DNA from: Xenorhabdus griffiniae
GTDB taxonomy: Bacteria; Pseudomonadota; Gammaproteobacteria; Enterobacterales; Enterobacteriaceae
Length of the DNA stretch: 64,000 nucleotides
Reading direction: 5' to 3'
NCBI RefSeq assembly: GCF_037265215.1
Contig: NZ_CP147737.1
Coordinates: forward strand, 1,426,001-1,490,000
Shown: one piece after another, positions 35,060 through 45,516 of the stretch
Numbering within the stretch: the stretch's first letter is position 1
How the letters are laid out: every line of letters begins with the position of its first letter
Position numbers and translations under genes: made by a program
The notes under the pieces: model-generated
Told to the model about the DNA's origin: nothing
Databases searched by the model: none
The model's input: only the letters and a program-made list of their open reading frames with translations

Positions 35060-36403
35060 ATGATTAAAATTAAAAAAGGACTCGACCTCCCAATAGCAGG
35101 AGCGCCTGCCCAAGTTATAGAAGATGGTCCGGCAATTCGCCATGTTGCTTTACTCGGTGAAGAATATGTTGGAATGCGTCCTTCTATGCTGGTTAAGGAA
35201 GGTGAGCATGTCAAAAAAGGGCAAATTCTTTTTGAAGATAAGAAGAATCCAGGGGTTGTTTTCACTAGTCCCGCAAGCGGGAGAGTTGTCACTATTGGAC
35301 GTGGTGAACGTCGTGTTTTGCAATCCGTTGTTATTGAAGTGAATGGCGATGAGAAAGTCACATTTGATCGCTATGAACGTGCTGAACTTACTGGCTTAAG
35401 CCGTGAACAAGTAGAGAAAAATCTGCTGGCGTCAGGATTATGGACAGCGTTGCGTACACGTCCTTTCAGCCGTACCCCTGTTCCCGGTTCCACACCAAAG
35501 GCAATCTTTATTACGGCAATGGACACCCAGCCACTGGCTGCTGATCCACTCGTCGTTATCGCAACTCAGGAAGAGGCTTTTGTTGATGGTCTGAATGTTC
35601 TGTCAAGATTGACAGAGGGGAAAATCCACGTTTGCCACGGCGCTGGAAATATTCCAACAGTGGGAAATAACGCTCAAATCACCTATAACCAGTTTTCTGG
35701 CCCCCATCCAGCGGGTTTGGCAGGTACGCATATTCATTTTATTGAACCTGTTAGTGCTCAAAAAACGGTTTGGCATCTGGGTTATCAGGATGTCATTGCT
35801 ATCGGCAAATTGTTTACCACGGGTGAGCTTTATACTGATCGTGTGGTATCCCTGGCAGGGCCACAGGTTAAATCACCGCGCTTGATACGTACTCGGTTGG
35901 GGGCTGATTTGCTGGAATTGACGCAAAATCAGTTGCAAGAGGGCGAAAACCGTATTGTTTCTGGTTCCGTACTCTATGGTACAAAATCCGATGACGTTCG
36001 CCATTATCTTGGCCGCTTCCATACGTTAGTTTCTGTACTTGCTGAAGGGCGGGAAAAGGAGCTGTTTGGTTGGATTGCGCCGGGCGCGAATAAGTTCTCG
36101 ATTACCCGTACCACAATCGGCCACTTCCTGAAAAAGAAACGTTTTGCTTTCTCAACCACAACAAACGGTGGAGAACGTTCTATGGTGCCCATTGGCAACT
36201 ATGAGCGTGTCATGCCACTGGATATCATGGCAACTCATCTGCTGCGTGATTTGCTTGCAGGTGATACTGATAGCGCTCAGGCGCTGGGTTGTCTGGAGCT
36301 GGATGAAGAAGATTTGGCATTGTGTACCTATGTTTGTCCAGGCAAATATGAGTACGGTCCAGTACTGCGTGAAGTGCTGACTAAGATTGAGCTGGAAGGG
36401 TAA
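35060..36403 (+). CDS. nqrA: Na+-translocating NADH:quinone reductase subunit A
   Basis: NqrA is the peripheral cytoplasmic subunit of the sodium-pumping NADH dehydrogenase and contributes to the quinone site. The 447-residue product begins [16 protein letters not shown], with '[20 protein letters not shown]' and '[16 protein letters not shown]' as in Vibrio NqrA. The ribosome binding site is weak and a hairpin lies upstream. It opens the nqrABCDEF operon; only three bases separate its stop from nqrB. Confidence 0.97.
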   Translation: MIKIKKGLDLPIAGAPAQVIEDGPAIRHVALLGEEYVGMRPSMLVKEGEHVKKGQILFEDKKNPGVVFTSPASGRVVTIGRGERRVLQSVVIEVNGDEKVTFDRYERAELTGLSREQVEKNLLASGLWTALRTRPFSRTPVPGSTPKAIFITAMDTQPLAADPLVVIATQEEAFVDGLNVLSRLTEGKIHVCHGAGNIPTVGNNAQITYNQFSGPHPAGLAGTHIHFIEPVSAQKTVWHLGYQDVIAIGKLFTTGELYTDRVVSLAGPQVKSPRLIRTRLGADLLELTQNQLQEGENRIVSGSVLYGTKSDDVRHYLGRFHTLVSVLAEGREKELFGWIAPGANKFSITRTTIGHFLKKKRFAFSTTTNGGERSMVPIGNYERVMPLDIMATHLLRDLLAGDTDSAQALGCLELDEEDLALCTYVCPGKYEYGPVLREVLTKIELEG

Positions 36404-36406
36404 TTC

Positions 36407-37645
36407 ATGGGCCTGAAAAATTTATTTGAAAAAGTAGAGCACCACTTTGAGGCCGGTGGCAAACTGGAGAAGTATTATCCTCTCTATGAGGCAGTAAGCA
36501 CCGTTTTCTATACGCCGGGCACCGTGACAAAAGGGAATGCCCATGTCCGTGATGCCATCGATCTCAAACGCATGATGATCCTGGTGTGGCTGTCAGTTTT
36601 CCCTGCGATGTTTTGGGGCATGTATAACGTCGGAAATCAGGCAATACCTGCTCTGACTCATTTATATAACGGAGATGCCTTACAGCAGGTTTTGGCTTCT
36701 GATTGGCATTACATGCTGGCTCAGTATCTTGGTGCGTCATTAACACCAGATGCAGGATGGGGCAGTAAAATGCTATTGGGAGCGGCTTACTTCCTGCCAA
36801 TTTATGCGGTTGTGTTCGTCGTAGGGGGTTTCTGGGAAGTTTTGTTTGCCATTATCCGCAAACATGAAATCAATGAAGGTTTCTTTGTTAGCTCCATTCT
36901 GTTCGCATTGATTGTTCCACCAACACTACCATTGTGGCAGGCGGCTTTGGGGATTACTTTCGGTGTGGTGATTGCGAAAGAGATCTTTGGTGGTACGGGG
37001 CGTAACTTCCTGAACCCAGCCTTGGCGGGACGTGCTTTCCTGTTCTTTGCTTATCCGGCACAGATTTCAGGTGATTTGGTTTGGACTGCGGCTGATGGTT
37101 TTTCTGGCGCAACGCCGTTATCCCAATGGGCTACTGCGGGTAGTCACGGCCTGATCAATACCATTACTGGACAGCCAATCACCTGGATGGATGCTTTCCT
37201 GGGCAACATTCCTGGTTCAATCGGTGAAGTATCCACTTTGATGATTTTTATTGGTGGTGCCATCATCCTGTTTGCTCGTATTGCTTCATGGCGCATTGTT
37301 GCTGGTGTGATGCTCGGTATGATCGCGACGTCTTATCTGTTTAATGCAATTGGTTCTGGCACTAACCCCATGTTCGCTATGCCGTGGTACTGGCATATGG
37401 TTCTGGGAGGCTTCGCTTTCGGTATGATCTTTATGGCGACTGATCCTGTCTCCGCAGCGTTTACGGATAAAGGAAAATGGGCCTATGGCATTCTGATCGG
37501 GGCTATGTGTATTTTGATCAGGGTGGTAAACCCAGCGTACCCAGAAGGAATGATGTTGGCGATTTTGTTCGCTAACCTGTTCGCGCCACTGTTCGATTAT
37601 CTGGTCGTACAGGCCAATATTAAGCGGAGAAAAGCCCGTGGCTAA
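36407..37645 (+). CDS. nqrB: Na+-NQR subunit B
   Basis: This 412-residue membrane subunit carries riboflavin, a covalently bound FMN and part of the sodium path. The FMN-binding threonine lies in the SGAT motif of [12 protein letters not shown] (about residue 230). Multiple transmembrane helices follow, with '[23 protein letters not shown]' and '[21 protein letters not shown]'. It overlaps nqrC by eight bases. FMN attachment is done by the apbE product encoded just downstream of nqrF. Confidence 0.97.
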   Translation: MGLKNLFEKVEHHFEAGGKLEKYYPLYEAVSTVFYTPGTVTKGNAHVRDAIDLKRMMILVWLSVFPAMFWGMYNVGNQAIPALTHLYNGDALQQVLASDWHYMLAQYLGASLTPDAGWGSKMLLGAAYFLPIYAVVFVVGGFWEVLFAIIRKHEINEGFFVSSILFALIVPPTLPLWQAALGITFGVVIAKEIFGGTGRNFLNPALAGRAFLFFAYPAQISGDLVWTAADGFSGATPLSQWATAGSHGLINTITGQPITWMDAFLGNIPGSIGEVSTLMIFIGGAIILFARIASWRIVAGVMLGMIATSYLFNAIGSGTNPMFAMPWYWHMVLGGFAFGMIFMATDPVSAAFTDKGKWAYGILIGAMCILIRVVNPAYPEGMMLAILFANLFAPLFDYLVVQANIKRRKARG

Positions 37646-38432
37646 TGATAAACCAAAAAATAATGATAGCATCGGCAGAACATTCCTCGTTGTTTTTGTG
37701 CTGTGCCTTGTCTGTTCGATTGTGGTTGCCGGTTCAGCTGTAGGGTTGAAAGCGCAGCAGCAGGAGCAAAAGCTGCTGGATAAGCAGCGTAATATTCTGG
37801 ATGTCGCGGGCTTGCTAAAACCGGACATGACAGCGGCGGAAATCAAAGCAATCTATAACAGCCGCATTCAGCCTGAATTGCTCGATTTGAAAACAGCAAC
37901 GTTGCAAGAAAGCGCGGGTAATTTTGACCTGAATAATGCTTTGCGCAGTGACGAAACCAGTGTTGCTTTGTTACCAGAGCAAGATCTGGCGAAGATCCGC
38001 CGCCGCGCCAATATGGCGGAAATCTATCTGGTTAAGGATGAGAGCGGTAAAACGACGGAGCTGGTTTTGCCAATATACGGCTCTGGCCTGTGGTCAATGA
38101 TGTATGCCTTTATTTCCATTGATATCGATGGTGTCACATCTCACGGCATCACTTACTACTCTCATGGTGAAACCCCTGGTTTGGGTGGTGAAGTTGATAA
38201 CCCACAGTGGCGCAAGCAGTGGGTAGGTAAAAAACTCTATAACCCGCAAGGTATGCCGGCACTTAAGATCGTCCGTGGTGGTGCCGGTGATAACCCTTAC
38301 GGTGTAGATGGGCTGTCCGGAGCAACCCTGACTTCTAACGGTGTTCAGCATATGTTTGATTTCTGGCTGGGTGATAACGGTTTTGGCCCGTTCCTGAAAA
38401 AAGTACGTGAGGGAGCCTTGAAAGATGGCTGA
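37638..38432 (+). CDS. nqrC: Na+-NQR subunit C
   Basis: The 264-residue subunit has one N-terminal transmembrane helix ([23 protein letters not shown]) and a periplasmic FMN-binding domain. The covalent FMN threonine sits in [16 protein letters not shown], the SGAT signature. '[13 protein letters not shown]' and '[20 protein letters not shown]'-like residues are conserved. It overlaps nqrB and nqrD by eight bases each, showing tight translational coupling. Confidence 0.97.
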   Translation: MANDKPKNNDSIGRTFLVVFVLCLVCSIVVAGSAVGLKAQQQEQKLLDKQRNILDVAGLLKPDMTAAEIKAIYNSRIQPELLDLKTATLQESAGNFDLNNALRSDETSVALLPEQDLAKIRRRANMAEIYLVKDESGKTTELVLPIYGSGLWSMMYAFISIDIDGVTSHGITYYSHGETPGLGGEVDNPQWRKQWVGKKLYNPQGMPALKIVRGGAGDNPYGVDGLSGATLTSNGVQHMFDFWLGDNGFGPFLKKVREGALKDG

Positions 38433-39054
38433 TAGTAAAGAAATAAAACGAGTCCTGCTTGGGCCGTTGTTTGATAATAACCCCATTGCATTGCAGGTTT
38501 TAGGGGTGTGTTCAGCGCTGGCTGTGACTACCAAATTGGAAACGGCGTTAGTCATGACCATTGCAGTTACCCTGGTAACCGCGTTTTCTAGCTTTTTTAT
38601 TTCATTAATTCGTAACTATATTCCTGGCAGTGTGCGAATTATCGTACAGATGGCGATCATTGCATCTTTGGTTATCGTCGTAGACCAGATCTTGCGGGCT
38701 TATGCCTACGAAATTTCCAAACAGCTATCGGTGTTTGTGGGCCTTATCATCACGAACTGTATTGTTATGGGACGTGCTGAAGCCTATGCTATGAAAGCAC
38801 CACCGGTTGAAAGTTTTATGGATGGTATCGGCAATGGTTTGGGCTATGGCGTCATTCTGTTGCTGGTTGGTTTCTTGCGTGAACTGTTTGGTTCAGGAAA
38901 ATTGTTCGGTGTTACGGTGCTGGAATCTGTCAAGAATGGTGGTTGGTATCAACCCAATGGCTTGTTCCTGCTGGCACCGAGCGCATTCTTCATTATTGGT
39001 ATGCTGATTTGGGGTTTACGGACTCTGAAGCCTGCGCAGGTTGAGAAGGAGTAA
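38425..39054 (+). CDS. nqrD: Na+-NQR subunit D
   Basis: The 209-residue integral membrane subunit has six predicted helices and the conserved '[29 protein letters not shown]' and '[19 protein letters not shown]'. Paired cysteines in these two segments help coordinate the intramembrane iron centre shared with NqrE. It is homologous to NqrE and to RnfE. It overlaps nqrC and is followed by nqrE after eight bases. Confidence 0.97.
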   Translation: MADSKEIKRVLLGPLFDNNPIALQVLGVCSALAVTTKLETALVMTIAVTLVTAFSSFFISLIRNYIPGSVRIIVQMAIIASLVIVVDQILRAYAYEISKQLSVFVGLIITNCIVMGRAEAYAMKAPPVESFMDGIGNGLGYGVILLLVGFLRELFGSGKLFGVTVLESVKNGGWYQPNGLFLLAPSAFFIIGMLIWGLRTLKPAQVEKE

Positions 39055-39062
39055 CAAACAAA

Positions 39063-39659
39063 ATGGAGCATTATATTAGTTTGTTTGTCCGCGCAGTCTT
39101 TATCGAGAACATGGCGTTATCTTTCTTTCTCGGTATGTGTACGTTTTTGGCGGTATCAAAGAACGTTAAGACGGCCTTTGGCCTCGGTGTGGCTGTAACC
39201 GTCGTATTGGGAATTTCCGTTCCTGCCAATAACCTCGTTTACAATCTGGTTCTCCGTGATGGAGCGCTGATGGATGGGGTGGATTTGAGCTTCCTGAACT
39301 TCATTACCTTTATTGGTGTCATTGCTGCACTGGTACAGATCTTGGAAATGATCTTAGACCGTTATGTGCCGACACTCTACAACGCGTTGGGAATTTTCCT
39401 GCCGTTGATTACGGTGAACTGTGCGATTTTCGGTGGCGTTTCATTTATGGCACAGCGTGACTATAACTTCAGTGAGTCCATCGTATATGGTTTTGGTTCA
39501 GGTATGGGCTGGATGCTGGCAATTGTTCTGATGGCTGCTATCCGTGAAAAAATGAAATATGCGGATGTTCCAGCAGGTCTGAAAGGATTGGGGATCACCT
39601 TTGTCACCACCGGCTTGATGGCATTGGGCTTCATGTCCTTTTCCGGTGTGCAGCTCTAA
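39063..39659 (+). CDS. nqrE: Na+-NQR subunit E
   Basis: The 198-residue membrane subunit has '[21 protein letters not shown]' and '[21 protein letters not shown]', with the cysteines that complete the intramembrane iron site with NqrD. Six helices are evident, in the inverted-topology arrangement known for the NqrD/NqrE pair. It lies between nqrD and nqrF with short spacers. Confidence 0.97.
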   Translation: MEHYISLFVRAVFIENMALSFFLGMCTFLAVSKNVKTAFGLGVAVTVVLGISVPANNLVYNLVLRDGALMDGVDLSFLNFITFIGVIAALVQILEMILDRYVPTLYNALGIFLPLITVNCAIFGGVSFMAQRDYNFSESIVYGFGSGMGWMLAIVLMAAIREKMKYADVPAGLKGLGITFVTTGLMALGFMSFSGVQL

Positions 39660-39674
39660 AGGCGAGAAGAATTC

Positions 39675-40901
39675 ATGGATATAATTATTCTAGGCGTAGT
39701 CATGTTTACCCTGATTGTGTTGGTACTAACGGCCATGATTTTGTTCGCAAAATCTAAGTTAGTGAACACAGGGGATATAAAAGTTGAAATCAATGGCGAT
39801 GAGGATAAAAGTTTCTCTGCTCCTGCCGGCGATAAATTATTGGGTATGCTTTCCAATCAGGGGATTTTCGTTTCTTCTGCGTGTGGTGGCGGTGGTTCTT
39901 GTGGCCAGTGCCGGGTGAAAATTAAGGAAGGCGGTGGTGATATCCTGCCAACGGAACTTTCCCACATCAACAAGCGCGAAGCAAAAGAGGGCTGCCGATT
40001 GGCATGTCAGGTTAATGTTAAACAGGACCTGAAAATCGAACTGCCAGAGGAAATTTTCGGTGTTAAGAAGTGGGAATGTGAAGTTATCTCCAACGATAAC
40101 AAGGCGACTTTCATTAAAGAATTGAAGCTGAAAATTCCAGATGGGGAAGTGGTGCCATTCCGTGCTGGTGGCTACATTCAGATTGAATGTCCGCCCCACG
40201 TTGCCCGTTATGCGGATTATGATGTTCCACAAGAATATCGTGAAGATTGGGATAAATTTAATCTGTTCCGTTATGTCTCTGAAGTCAAAGAGCCGACGGT
40301 TCGTGCATATTCAATGGCGAACTATCCAGAAGAGCATGGCATTATCATGCTGAACGTCCGTATTGCAACGCCTCCACCAAGAAATCCAGATGTTGCTCCG
40401 GGTATCATGTCTTCTTATATTTGGTCACTGAAACCAGGCGATAAGGTGACGATCTCTGGCCCGTTTGGTGAATTCTTTGCAAAAGATACTGATGCAGAAA
40501 TGATCTTCATCGGCGGGGGTGCAGGTATGGCACCAATGCGTTCTCACATCTTCGACCAACTTAACCGTTTAAACTCCAAACGTAAAATCTCCTTCTGGTA
40601 TGGTGCGCGTTCTAAGCGTGAAATGTTCTATACCGAAGATTTTGATAAGCTGGCAGCGGAGAATGAGAACTTCACATGGCACGTGGCATTGTCAGATGCT
40701 CTGCCGGAAGATAATTGGGATGGCTATACGGGTTTTATCCACAATGTTCTGTATGAGAACTACCTGAAAGATCATCCAGCGCCCGAAGACTGTGAATTCT
40801 ATATGTGTGGACCTCCAGTCATGAACGCTGCGGTCATTAAGATGTTGAAAGATCTTGGCGTAGAAGATGAAAACATCATGTTGGATGATTTCGGCGGCTG
40901 A
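39675..40901 (+). CDS. nqrF: Na+-NQR subunit F, NADH-oxidising flavoprotein
   Basis: The 408-residue subunit takes electrons from NADH. It has one N-terminal transmembrane helix, a 2Fe-2S ferredoxin domain with '[16 protein letters not shown]' and a later 'GCRLACQV' cysteine. A ferredoxin-reductase domain binds FAD ('[12 protein letters not shown]') and NADH ('[21 protein letters not shown]', '[18 protein letters not shown]'). It is the last nqr structural gene. Confidence 0.97.
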   Translation: MDIIILGVVMFTLIVLVLTAMILFAKSKLVNTGDIKVEINGDEDKSFSAPAGDKLLGMLSNQGIFVSSACGGGGSCGQCRVKIKEGGGDILPTELSHINKREAKEGCRLACQVNVKQDLKIELPEEIFGVKKWECEVISNDNKATFIKELKLKIPDGEVVPFRAGGYIQIECPPHVARYADYDVPQEYREDWDKFNLFRYVSEVKEPTVRAYSMANYPEEHGIIMLNVRIATPPPRNPDVAPGIMSSYIWSLKPGDKVTISGPFGEFFAKDTDAEMIFIGGGAGMAPMRSHIFDQLNRLNSKRKISFWYGARSKREMFYTEDFDKLAAENENFTWHVALSDALPEDNWDGYTGFIHNVLYENYLKDHPAPEDCEFYMCGPPVMNAAVIKMLKDLGVEDENIMLDDFGG

Positions 40902-40910
40902 TGGTATACC

Positions 40911-40949
40911 CAATAAATTTTGGGTTGCAGCTAACATGATTTAACGACA
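40911..40949 (+). repeat. Short repeat remnant after nqrF
   Basis: The sequence starting TATACCCAATAAATTTTGGG, followed by TTGCAGCTAAC, resembles the end of another dispersed intergenic repeat that I recall from Xenorhabdus and Photorhabdus. ACCCAA and TTGGGT within it form a small hairpin. Only this fragment is visible. Confidence 0.4.
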
Positions 40950-40972
40950 AGCGCCCACATTTTGTGGGCGCT
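40950..40972 (+). terminator. Hairpin between nqrF and apbE
   Basis: AGCGCCCAC (40950-40958) pairs perfectly with GTGGGCGCT (40964-40972) around a five-base loop. The downstream T content is low, so it may only attenuate transcription into apbE. Confidence 0.6.
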
Positions 40973-41013
40973 GTGATTTAGAAACAGCCAAAATAAGCCA
41001 GAAAGAGTAAGTT

Positions 41014-42042
41014 ATGCTGAGTAAAAAAATGATCAACTGGGGAGCATTGCTGTTTGCAATGATGATGCTGGCGGCATGTGGTGGCCCTAAACAGCAAAAC
41101 CTGAATGGGCAGACGATGGGGACTTATTACTCCGTCAAATATGTTGCTGATTCATCGACACCTGCCCCAGAAAACCTGCAAAAAGAGATCGATCGCCTGC
41201 TGGAAGAAGTGAACGATCAGATGTCTACTTATCGGCCAAATTCTGAATTGAGTCGTTTTAATCAAAGCCGTGAAGTGAATAAACCATTTCCGGTATCTGC
41301 CGCTACAGCAAAAGTTGTCAAGGAAGCTATTCGTATCAATAAACTGACAGAAGGTGCACTGGATGTGACTGTTGGTCCACTGGTAAATCTGTGGGGATTT
41401 GGGCCGGAAGGGCGCATTACCAAGGCACCGACGGATGAAGAATTAGCGATGCGCCGTACCTGGACGGGGATCGATAATTTGTCTGTTGAAGGCAATAATT
41501 TGGTTAAATCCATCCCTGAGCTTTATGTTGATCTCTCTTCCATCGCCAAAGGTTATGGCGTTGATGTTGTTGCTGAGTATCTGGAATCCCAAAATATCAA
41601 AAATTACATGGTTGATATTGGTGGTGAAGTTCGCACATCGGGCAACAATGGCAAAGGAAATCCATGGCGGATAGCGATTGAAAAACCATCGGATAGTGGC
41701 ATGGCACAGAGCGCTCAGGAGATTATTGAGCCGGGCAATATGTCTGTGGCAACATCGGGTGATTACCGCAACTATTTTGAACAGAATGGCGTGCGTTATT
41801 CTCACACCATTAATCCGAAAACCGGCAAGCCAATAACGCATAATTTGGTTTCAATTACCGTGATAGCACCAACTTGTATGAGCGCTGATGGTTTTTCTAC
41901 TGGCCTGGATGTATTGGGACCAGAGAAAGGCATGGAAGTGGCTGAGAAGCTGAATATTCCGGTCTTTATGATCGTCAAAACCAAAGACGGTTTTGAAGAG
42001 CGTTATAATACCGCCTTTAAGGCATACTTACAGAAGAAATAA
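41014..42042 (+). CDS. apbE: FAD:protein FMN transferase ApbE
   Basis: ApbE attaches FMN from FAD to the SGAT threonines of NqrB and NqrC in the periplasm. The 342-residue lipoprotein has a signal peptide ending in the lipobox MLAACG (Cys near residue 22). It also has 'GQTMGTYYSVKYV', 'ALDVTVGPLVNLWGFGP', 'VDLSSIAKGYGVDVV', 'YMVDIGGEVRTSG' and 'SHTINPKTGKPITH', all conserved. The location directly after nqrF and before nqrM fits a maturation role for the complex. Confidence 0.95.
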   Translation: MLSKKMINWGALLFAMMMLAACGGPKQQNLNGQTMGTYYSVKYVADSSTPAPENLQKEIDRLLEEVNDQMSTYRPNSELSRFNQSREVNKPFPVSAATAKVVKEAIRINKLTEGALDVTVGPLVNLWGFGPEGRITKAPTDEELAMRRTWTGIDNLSVEGNNLVKSIPELYVDLSSIAKGYGVDVVAEYLESQNIKNYMVDIGGEVRTSGNNGKGNPWRIAIEKPSDSGMAQSAQEIIEPGNMSVATSGDYRNYFEQNGVRYSHTINPKTGKPITHNLVSITVIAPTCMSADGFSTGLDVLGPEKGMEVAEKLNIPVFMIVKTKDGFEERYNTAFKAYLQKK

Positions 42043-42059
42043 GAAAGGGGGAAAAGGCG

Positions 42060-42284
42060 ATGGAAATCTTTATTGCTACTTTTATCTTTTTCTTGCTGGC
42101 TTTTGCTGGCATGGCGCTGGGTTATATTTTTAAGCGCAAAAGCATTCAGGGAAGCTGTGGTGGTTTGGGAAGCATCGGCGTAGAAAAAGTGTGTGATTGT
42201 CCTGAACCTTGCGATGCCCGTAAAAAACGCATGGCGAGGGAAACCGCCCGTCAGGCACAGTTAGAGAAGAATCGTATTCTTTGA
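42060..42284 (+). CDS. nqrM: Na+-NQR maturation protein NqrM
   Basis: The 74-residue membrane protein has one N-terminal helix and four cysteines (33, 45, 47, 51) in 'SCGGLGSIGVEKVCDCPEPCD', the DUF539/NqrM signature. NqrM is thought to deliver iron to the NqrD/NqrE site. It follows apbE by 17 bp with GGGGG as ribosome binding site. Confidence 0.95.
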   Translation: MEIFIATFIFFLLAFAGMALGYIFKRKSIQGSCGGLGSIGVEKVCDCPEPCDARKKRMARETARQAQLEKNRIL

Positions 42285-42326
42285 CACTGTTTTTCCGTCA
42301 AGTAAATTTGTAGTTAAAACAAGTGC

Positions 42327-42362
42327 CCTGCTGCCAGATAAACAGCGGGGTTGTTTGTTTAG
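42327..42362 (+). terminator. Terminator at the end of the nqr-apbE-nqrM block
   Basis: CCCTGCTG (42327-42334) pairs with CAGCGGGG (42344-42351), with one G-T pair and a nine-base loop, followed by TTGTTTGTTT. It is convergent with the sigma-factor gene at 42375. Confidence 0.8.
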
Positions 42363-42374
42363 AGATATGACTGC

Positions 42375-42890
42375 TCAATGTGTATTAAAAAAATGACATT
42401 TCCTGTGGGCTTGGTGTAAATAGTTTTTCACCGAGCTTATTGAGATACCCAAATTTTCCGCAACTTCTTGATAACGTAAGCCCTGGAGTTGGATAAGCAG
42501 AAATGTTTGTCGGACTTTTGCCGGAAGTTCATCCAATGTTTCATCTATTTTTTCTAGCTGTTCTAACAGCATAAGTTGATTCTCAGAAGAGTTTGCTGAG
42601 ATTTCAGGTTGTTCACTGACATATTCCAGATAATGGTCTTCCAGTTTTTTCCTGCGCCAGTAATTGGAGAGGGTTCTGCGCGCTATCGTCATTAAAAAGG
42701 CTCTTGGCTGGTGGATATTTTCAAGATCCGAAGATTGCATCAATTTGATGAAAACCTCATGGACGAGATCTTCAGCCTGATAGGGACAAGCACTGTTTTG
42801 TCTGATCCAGTTGCGTAACCAGTGATGATAATCGGTATAGAGTTTCTGGGTGATTTGATTGTGCTTAAATGTGCTTTTTTGCACCGCCAT
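42375..42890 (-). CDS. FecI-like ECF sigma factor
   Basis: The 171-residue protein has sigma-70 region 2 ('YHHWLRNWIRQN...AEDLVHEVFIKLM', 'RAFLMTIARRTLSNYWRR') and region 4 ('LPAKVRQTFLLIQLQGLRYQEVAENLGISISSVKNYLHQA'), as in iron-starvation sigma factors such as FecI and HasI. The ATG at 42890 (MAVQKSTFKHN) is the likely start; the frame runs on to 42956. It lies 111 bp downstream of a TonB receptor gene on the same strand. No FecR/HasS-type anti-sigma gene is present on either side, which is unusual. Confidence 0.85.
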   Translation of the reverse strand: MAVQKSTFKHNQITQKLYTDYHHWLRNWIRQNSACPYQAEDLVHEVFIKLMQSSDLENIHQPRAFLMTIARRTLSNYWRRKKLEDHYLEYVSEQPEISANSSENQLMLLEQLEKIDETLDELPAKVRQTFLLIQLQGLRYQEVAENLGISISSVKNYLHQAHRKCHFFNTH

Positions 42891-43001
42891 AATGATATTG
42901 CCTGATGGGATATAACTGATAATAGTTATTATTTGTATTTGCTGGGCGGAAGTCAATGTAGTCTAACCCTCTTTAGGTTAAGAGGGTTAGGAACGTGTCA
43001 G

Positions 43002-45308
43002 TTAGAATTGCTGTGAGATACTGAATTTGTAATTCCGGCCGATACCTGAAATCGTCTCTCCTGGCGCTCCCAGGTACGGATAGTAATCACGGTTGAACAG
43101 ATTATCGACAGTGACCCGTGCTTCAAATCCTTTTATAAAAGAAGGACGCCAGCTTGCAAACAGGCCGTGCAGGGCGTAGCCCTTACTTTTAGGTAGTGAC
43201 CAAGAATCTGCATTTGGATCTCCATCTATAGGGGAGCGATCTTGTTTGCGGATAAAATCACCTTTCCATCCCATTGCCATCTGCCATTGCGGAATTTTAA
43301 ACCCTAACATGGCATGGGCAGAAGTTGGCGGTATTTCCGCAATCCAGGTTTTATGCCCTAACCACGGATCACGTGGAGAAGCGTCACGTTGCCCACGCAT
43401 AGTAGAGAACGATAATTTTCCAAACAGTGTGGAGCTGTCGTAGAACGTTTCTATTTCTAAGCCTTCAATCGTATATCCCGGCAAGTTGCGGTAATTTCCC
43501 AATGATGTTCTACATGAATTACTTGATCCACTATCAAGTTGGGCTTTACAGTAAATACCGCGTCTTCTAAAGATCTCATCTTTACCACGGTTACGGAATA
43601 AGGTGGTACGGATTTGCAGGCTATCATCTTCAAGTATCAAGTTATCGAAATCGAGAATTGCACCAAGACGTATTCCTGCCATTCTTTCGACGGCAAGATC
43701 GCGGCTGGAACCTCTAAGGCTACTAATGTTCCCTTGTACCTCATATTGTTCATCAACTATTGGTGCACGCCATGTACGGCTGATATCTGCAAACAATGAA
43801 AGGTTTTTATTTGTTTGCCACAGAATGCCTAAATGGGGTGACCAGCCGGTATAGGTTACACTGCTATAGTCATGATTAGATTCTGGCGATGTATCGTTAT
43901 ACAGTGGCGCGTTATTTTTTTTACCCCTATTTTTGACATGATCATAACGAACACTCGGTGTGACGGTGACGCTGCCTATCTTCAGGGAATCTTGCAGATA
44001 GAAGCTGTAAGCGAATTGATCGCCAGCAGGCATATAGCCTGGTTGATAATAACCATAGTTATAGTTTTTGTTTTTTATTTTGTCCTTATTGAACATCAGC
44101 ACATTGCGTTCATTTTTATGCCAACGGGTTCCCACCAGTAATTCGTGTTTAATCATACCGGTTGAGAATACGCTTTTGTTGTTGATATCAATCAGATTAT
44201 CGGTGTAATCAACCCAGCTTTTATTACCCATTGAGCTACTAAAATAAGGGGAAGCATTTTCTGGGCGAGTATCGTCTTGCTTGGTTTTGGAATAGGCATA
44301 GAGCATCGTCAGGTTTAACCACGGGTTATTTTCTGGTGCGATATTCCATTTGGCAGTGTAGTTCTGATCAAGTTGATCACGAAAGACCAATTTTCTCTTC
44401 CAGGCGCCATCCCAACCGTATTTTTCTACATCTTTGGGTGATGGAGCGGTCATCTTATCACGGTTAGCCGCCCAGGGTTGCCAGCCATCCGATTCAGATC
44501 GCATGGCAGATAGGCTAATCGTATGAGCGTCACTGGGATAAAAGTTGGTTTTCAATAAATAAGATATTTGGTTATTTTGTGAATACTCAAAATGTGTGCC
44601 ATCAGGGCGTTTAATATTGTGCCCATCTCGCTTGCTCACATAGAGCAACCCATCGGCAAAGCCATCGGGATCCCTGCCGTATAGTGCGCCACTATTGATC
44701 CACTGTCTGTCATTTGTGTGGTAGCTTTGTTTGACAAAACCCCCCCAATCTTCATCGGGGCGCAGTAAATCGTTCGCTTCTTTTGTCACCAGTTTGACCG
44801 AACCACCAAATCCACCATTGCCGTTAAGTAAATTGTGTGGCCCTTTATCAACCTCGACTCGTTTGATTAATTCAGGCTCAATAAAGACGGAACCCTGCAT
44901 ATATTTTTCAAATCCTTTTGGCGCATCGTCCAACGTGATTTTGATATCTTCCTGGTCGCCCATTCCCCAGATATTCAGTGTTTGCCCACCAGGGCGTGGA
45001 GAGCCTGACATTGAAACACCAGGAAGCTGGTCGAGTAACTGGGCAATATTATCGGCTTGGGTACGGTCAATATCCGCTTTTTTGAGCACAGAACTTCCCG
45101 CACTGGTGCTGTTGCGCAAACTTTCAACAACGGAAAGTGTGGGTAATTTTATCACCTCATTTTTCTTTTCTGACTTTTGTTCTTTGGGATCTTCAGTTGC
45201 GTAAACAGCGCTGGAGAATGCCGCTCCCAATACTAATGTACCGGTTAAAATTTTCTGAACTGTGGTAGCGATTGGGCGTTTTTCTAATTTTTGACTATTA
45301 TTTGCCAT
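43002..45308 (-). CDS. TonB-dependent outer-membrane receptor (heme/hemoprotein or siderophore)
   Basis: The 768-residue receptor has a long signal region (cleavage near VYA-TE, residue 38), a TonB box in LPTLSVVES and a plug domain with 'DNIAQLLDQLPGVSMSGSPRPGGQTLNIWGMG'. 'VEVDKGPHNLLNGNGGFGG' follows, then a 22-strand barrel ending 'DNLFNRDYYPYLGAPGETISGIGRNYKFSISQQF', closed by a terminal Phe. The end resembles hemoglobin/HasR-type receptors, but the substrate is uncertain. The N-terminal signalling (STN) extension of about 80 residues used by FecA- and HasR-type transducers is absent. A Fur-like box lies upstream at 45382-45400. Confidence 0.88.
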   Translation of the reverse strand: MANNSQKLEKRPIATTVQKILTGTLVLGAAFSSAVYATEDPKEQKSEKKNEVIKLPTLSVVESLRNSTSAGSSVLKKADIDRTQADNIAQLLDQLPGVSMSGSPRPGGQTLNIWGMGDQEDIKITLDDAPKGFEKYMQGSVFIEPELIKRVEVDKGPHNLLNGNGGFGGSVKLVTKEANDLLRPDEDWGGFVKQSYHTNDRQWINSGALYGRDPDGFADGLLYVSKRDGHNIKRPDGTHFEYSQNNQISYLLKTNFYPSDAHTISLSAMRSESDGWQPWAANRDKMTAPSPKDVEKYGWDGAWKRKLVFRDQLDQNYTAKWNIAPENNPWLNLTMLYAYSKTKQDDTRPENASPYFSSSMGNKSWVDYTDNLIDINNKSVFSTGMIKHELLVGTRWHKNERNVLMFNKDKIKNKNYNYGYYQPGYMPAGDQFAYSFYLQDSLKIGSVTVTPSVRYDHVKNRGKKNNAPLYNDTSPESNHDYSSVTYTGWSPHLGILWQTNKNLSLFADISRTWRAPIVDEQYEVQGNISSLRGSSRDLAVERMAGIRLGAILDFDNLILEDDSLQIRTTLFRNRGKDEIFRRRGIYCKAQLDSGSSNSCRTSLGNYRNLPGYTIEGLEIETFYDSSTLFGKLSFSTMRGQRDASPRDPWLGHKTWIAEIPPTSAHAMLGFKIPQWQMAMGWKGDFIRKQDRSPIDGDPNADSWSLPKSKGYALHGLFASWRPSFIKGFEARVTVDNLFNRDYYPYLGAPGETISGIGRNYKFSISQQF

Positions 45309-45381
45309 AAATTTCCTGAAATGTGATCAAGTGAAATATTTTCAAAGTAATAAGTCACCTGAGAAATTAAAAAAGGTAAAT

Positions 45382-45400
45382 AAAAATGAGAATTATTTTT
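45382..45400 (-). promoter_or_regulatory. Fur-box-like site upstream of the TonB receptor
   Basis: The 19-mer containing AAATGAGAATTATTTT matches about 13 of 19 positions of the Fur consensus. It lies about 75 bp before the receptor start, between it and the divergent lipoprotein gene, and suggests iron repression of the receptor-sigma pair. Confidence 0.55.
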
Positions 45401-45516
45401 GTTTGTGTGTGATCTTGGGAAGCATACCATACGATAATGAGATTTATCCCATGGATTGGGTGATTTTTGGCATTGAAATTTAAGTTCAATTTCCTTACGT
45501 ACAAAGGGGTTCGTCA

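Noticed and set aside
44731..45204. 157-codon plus-strand frame
   Set aside because: Lies entirely opposite the TonB receptor coding sequence; the peptide is serine/proline-rich as expected for a shadow frame.
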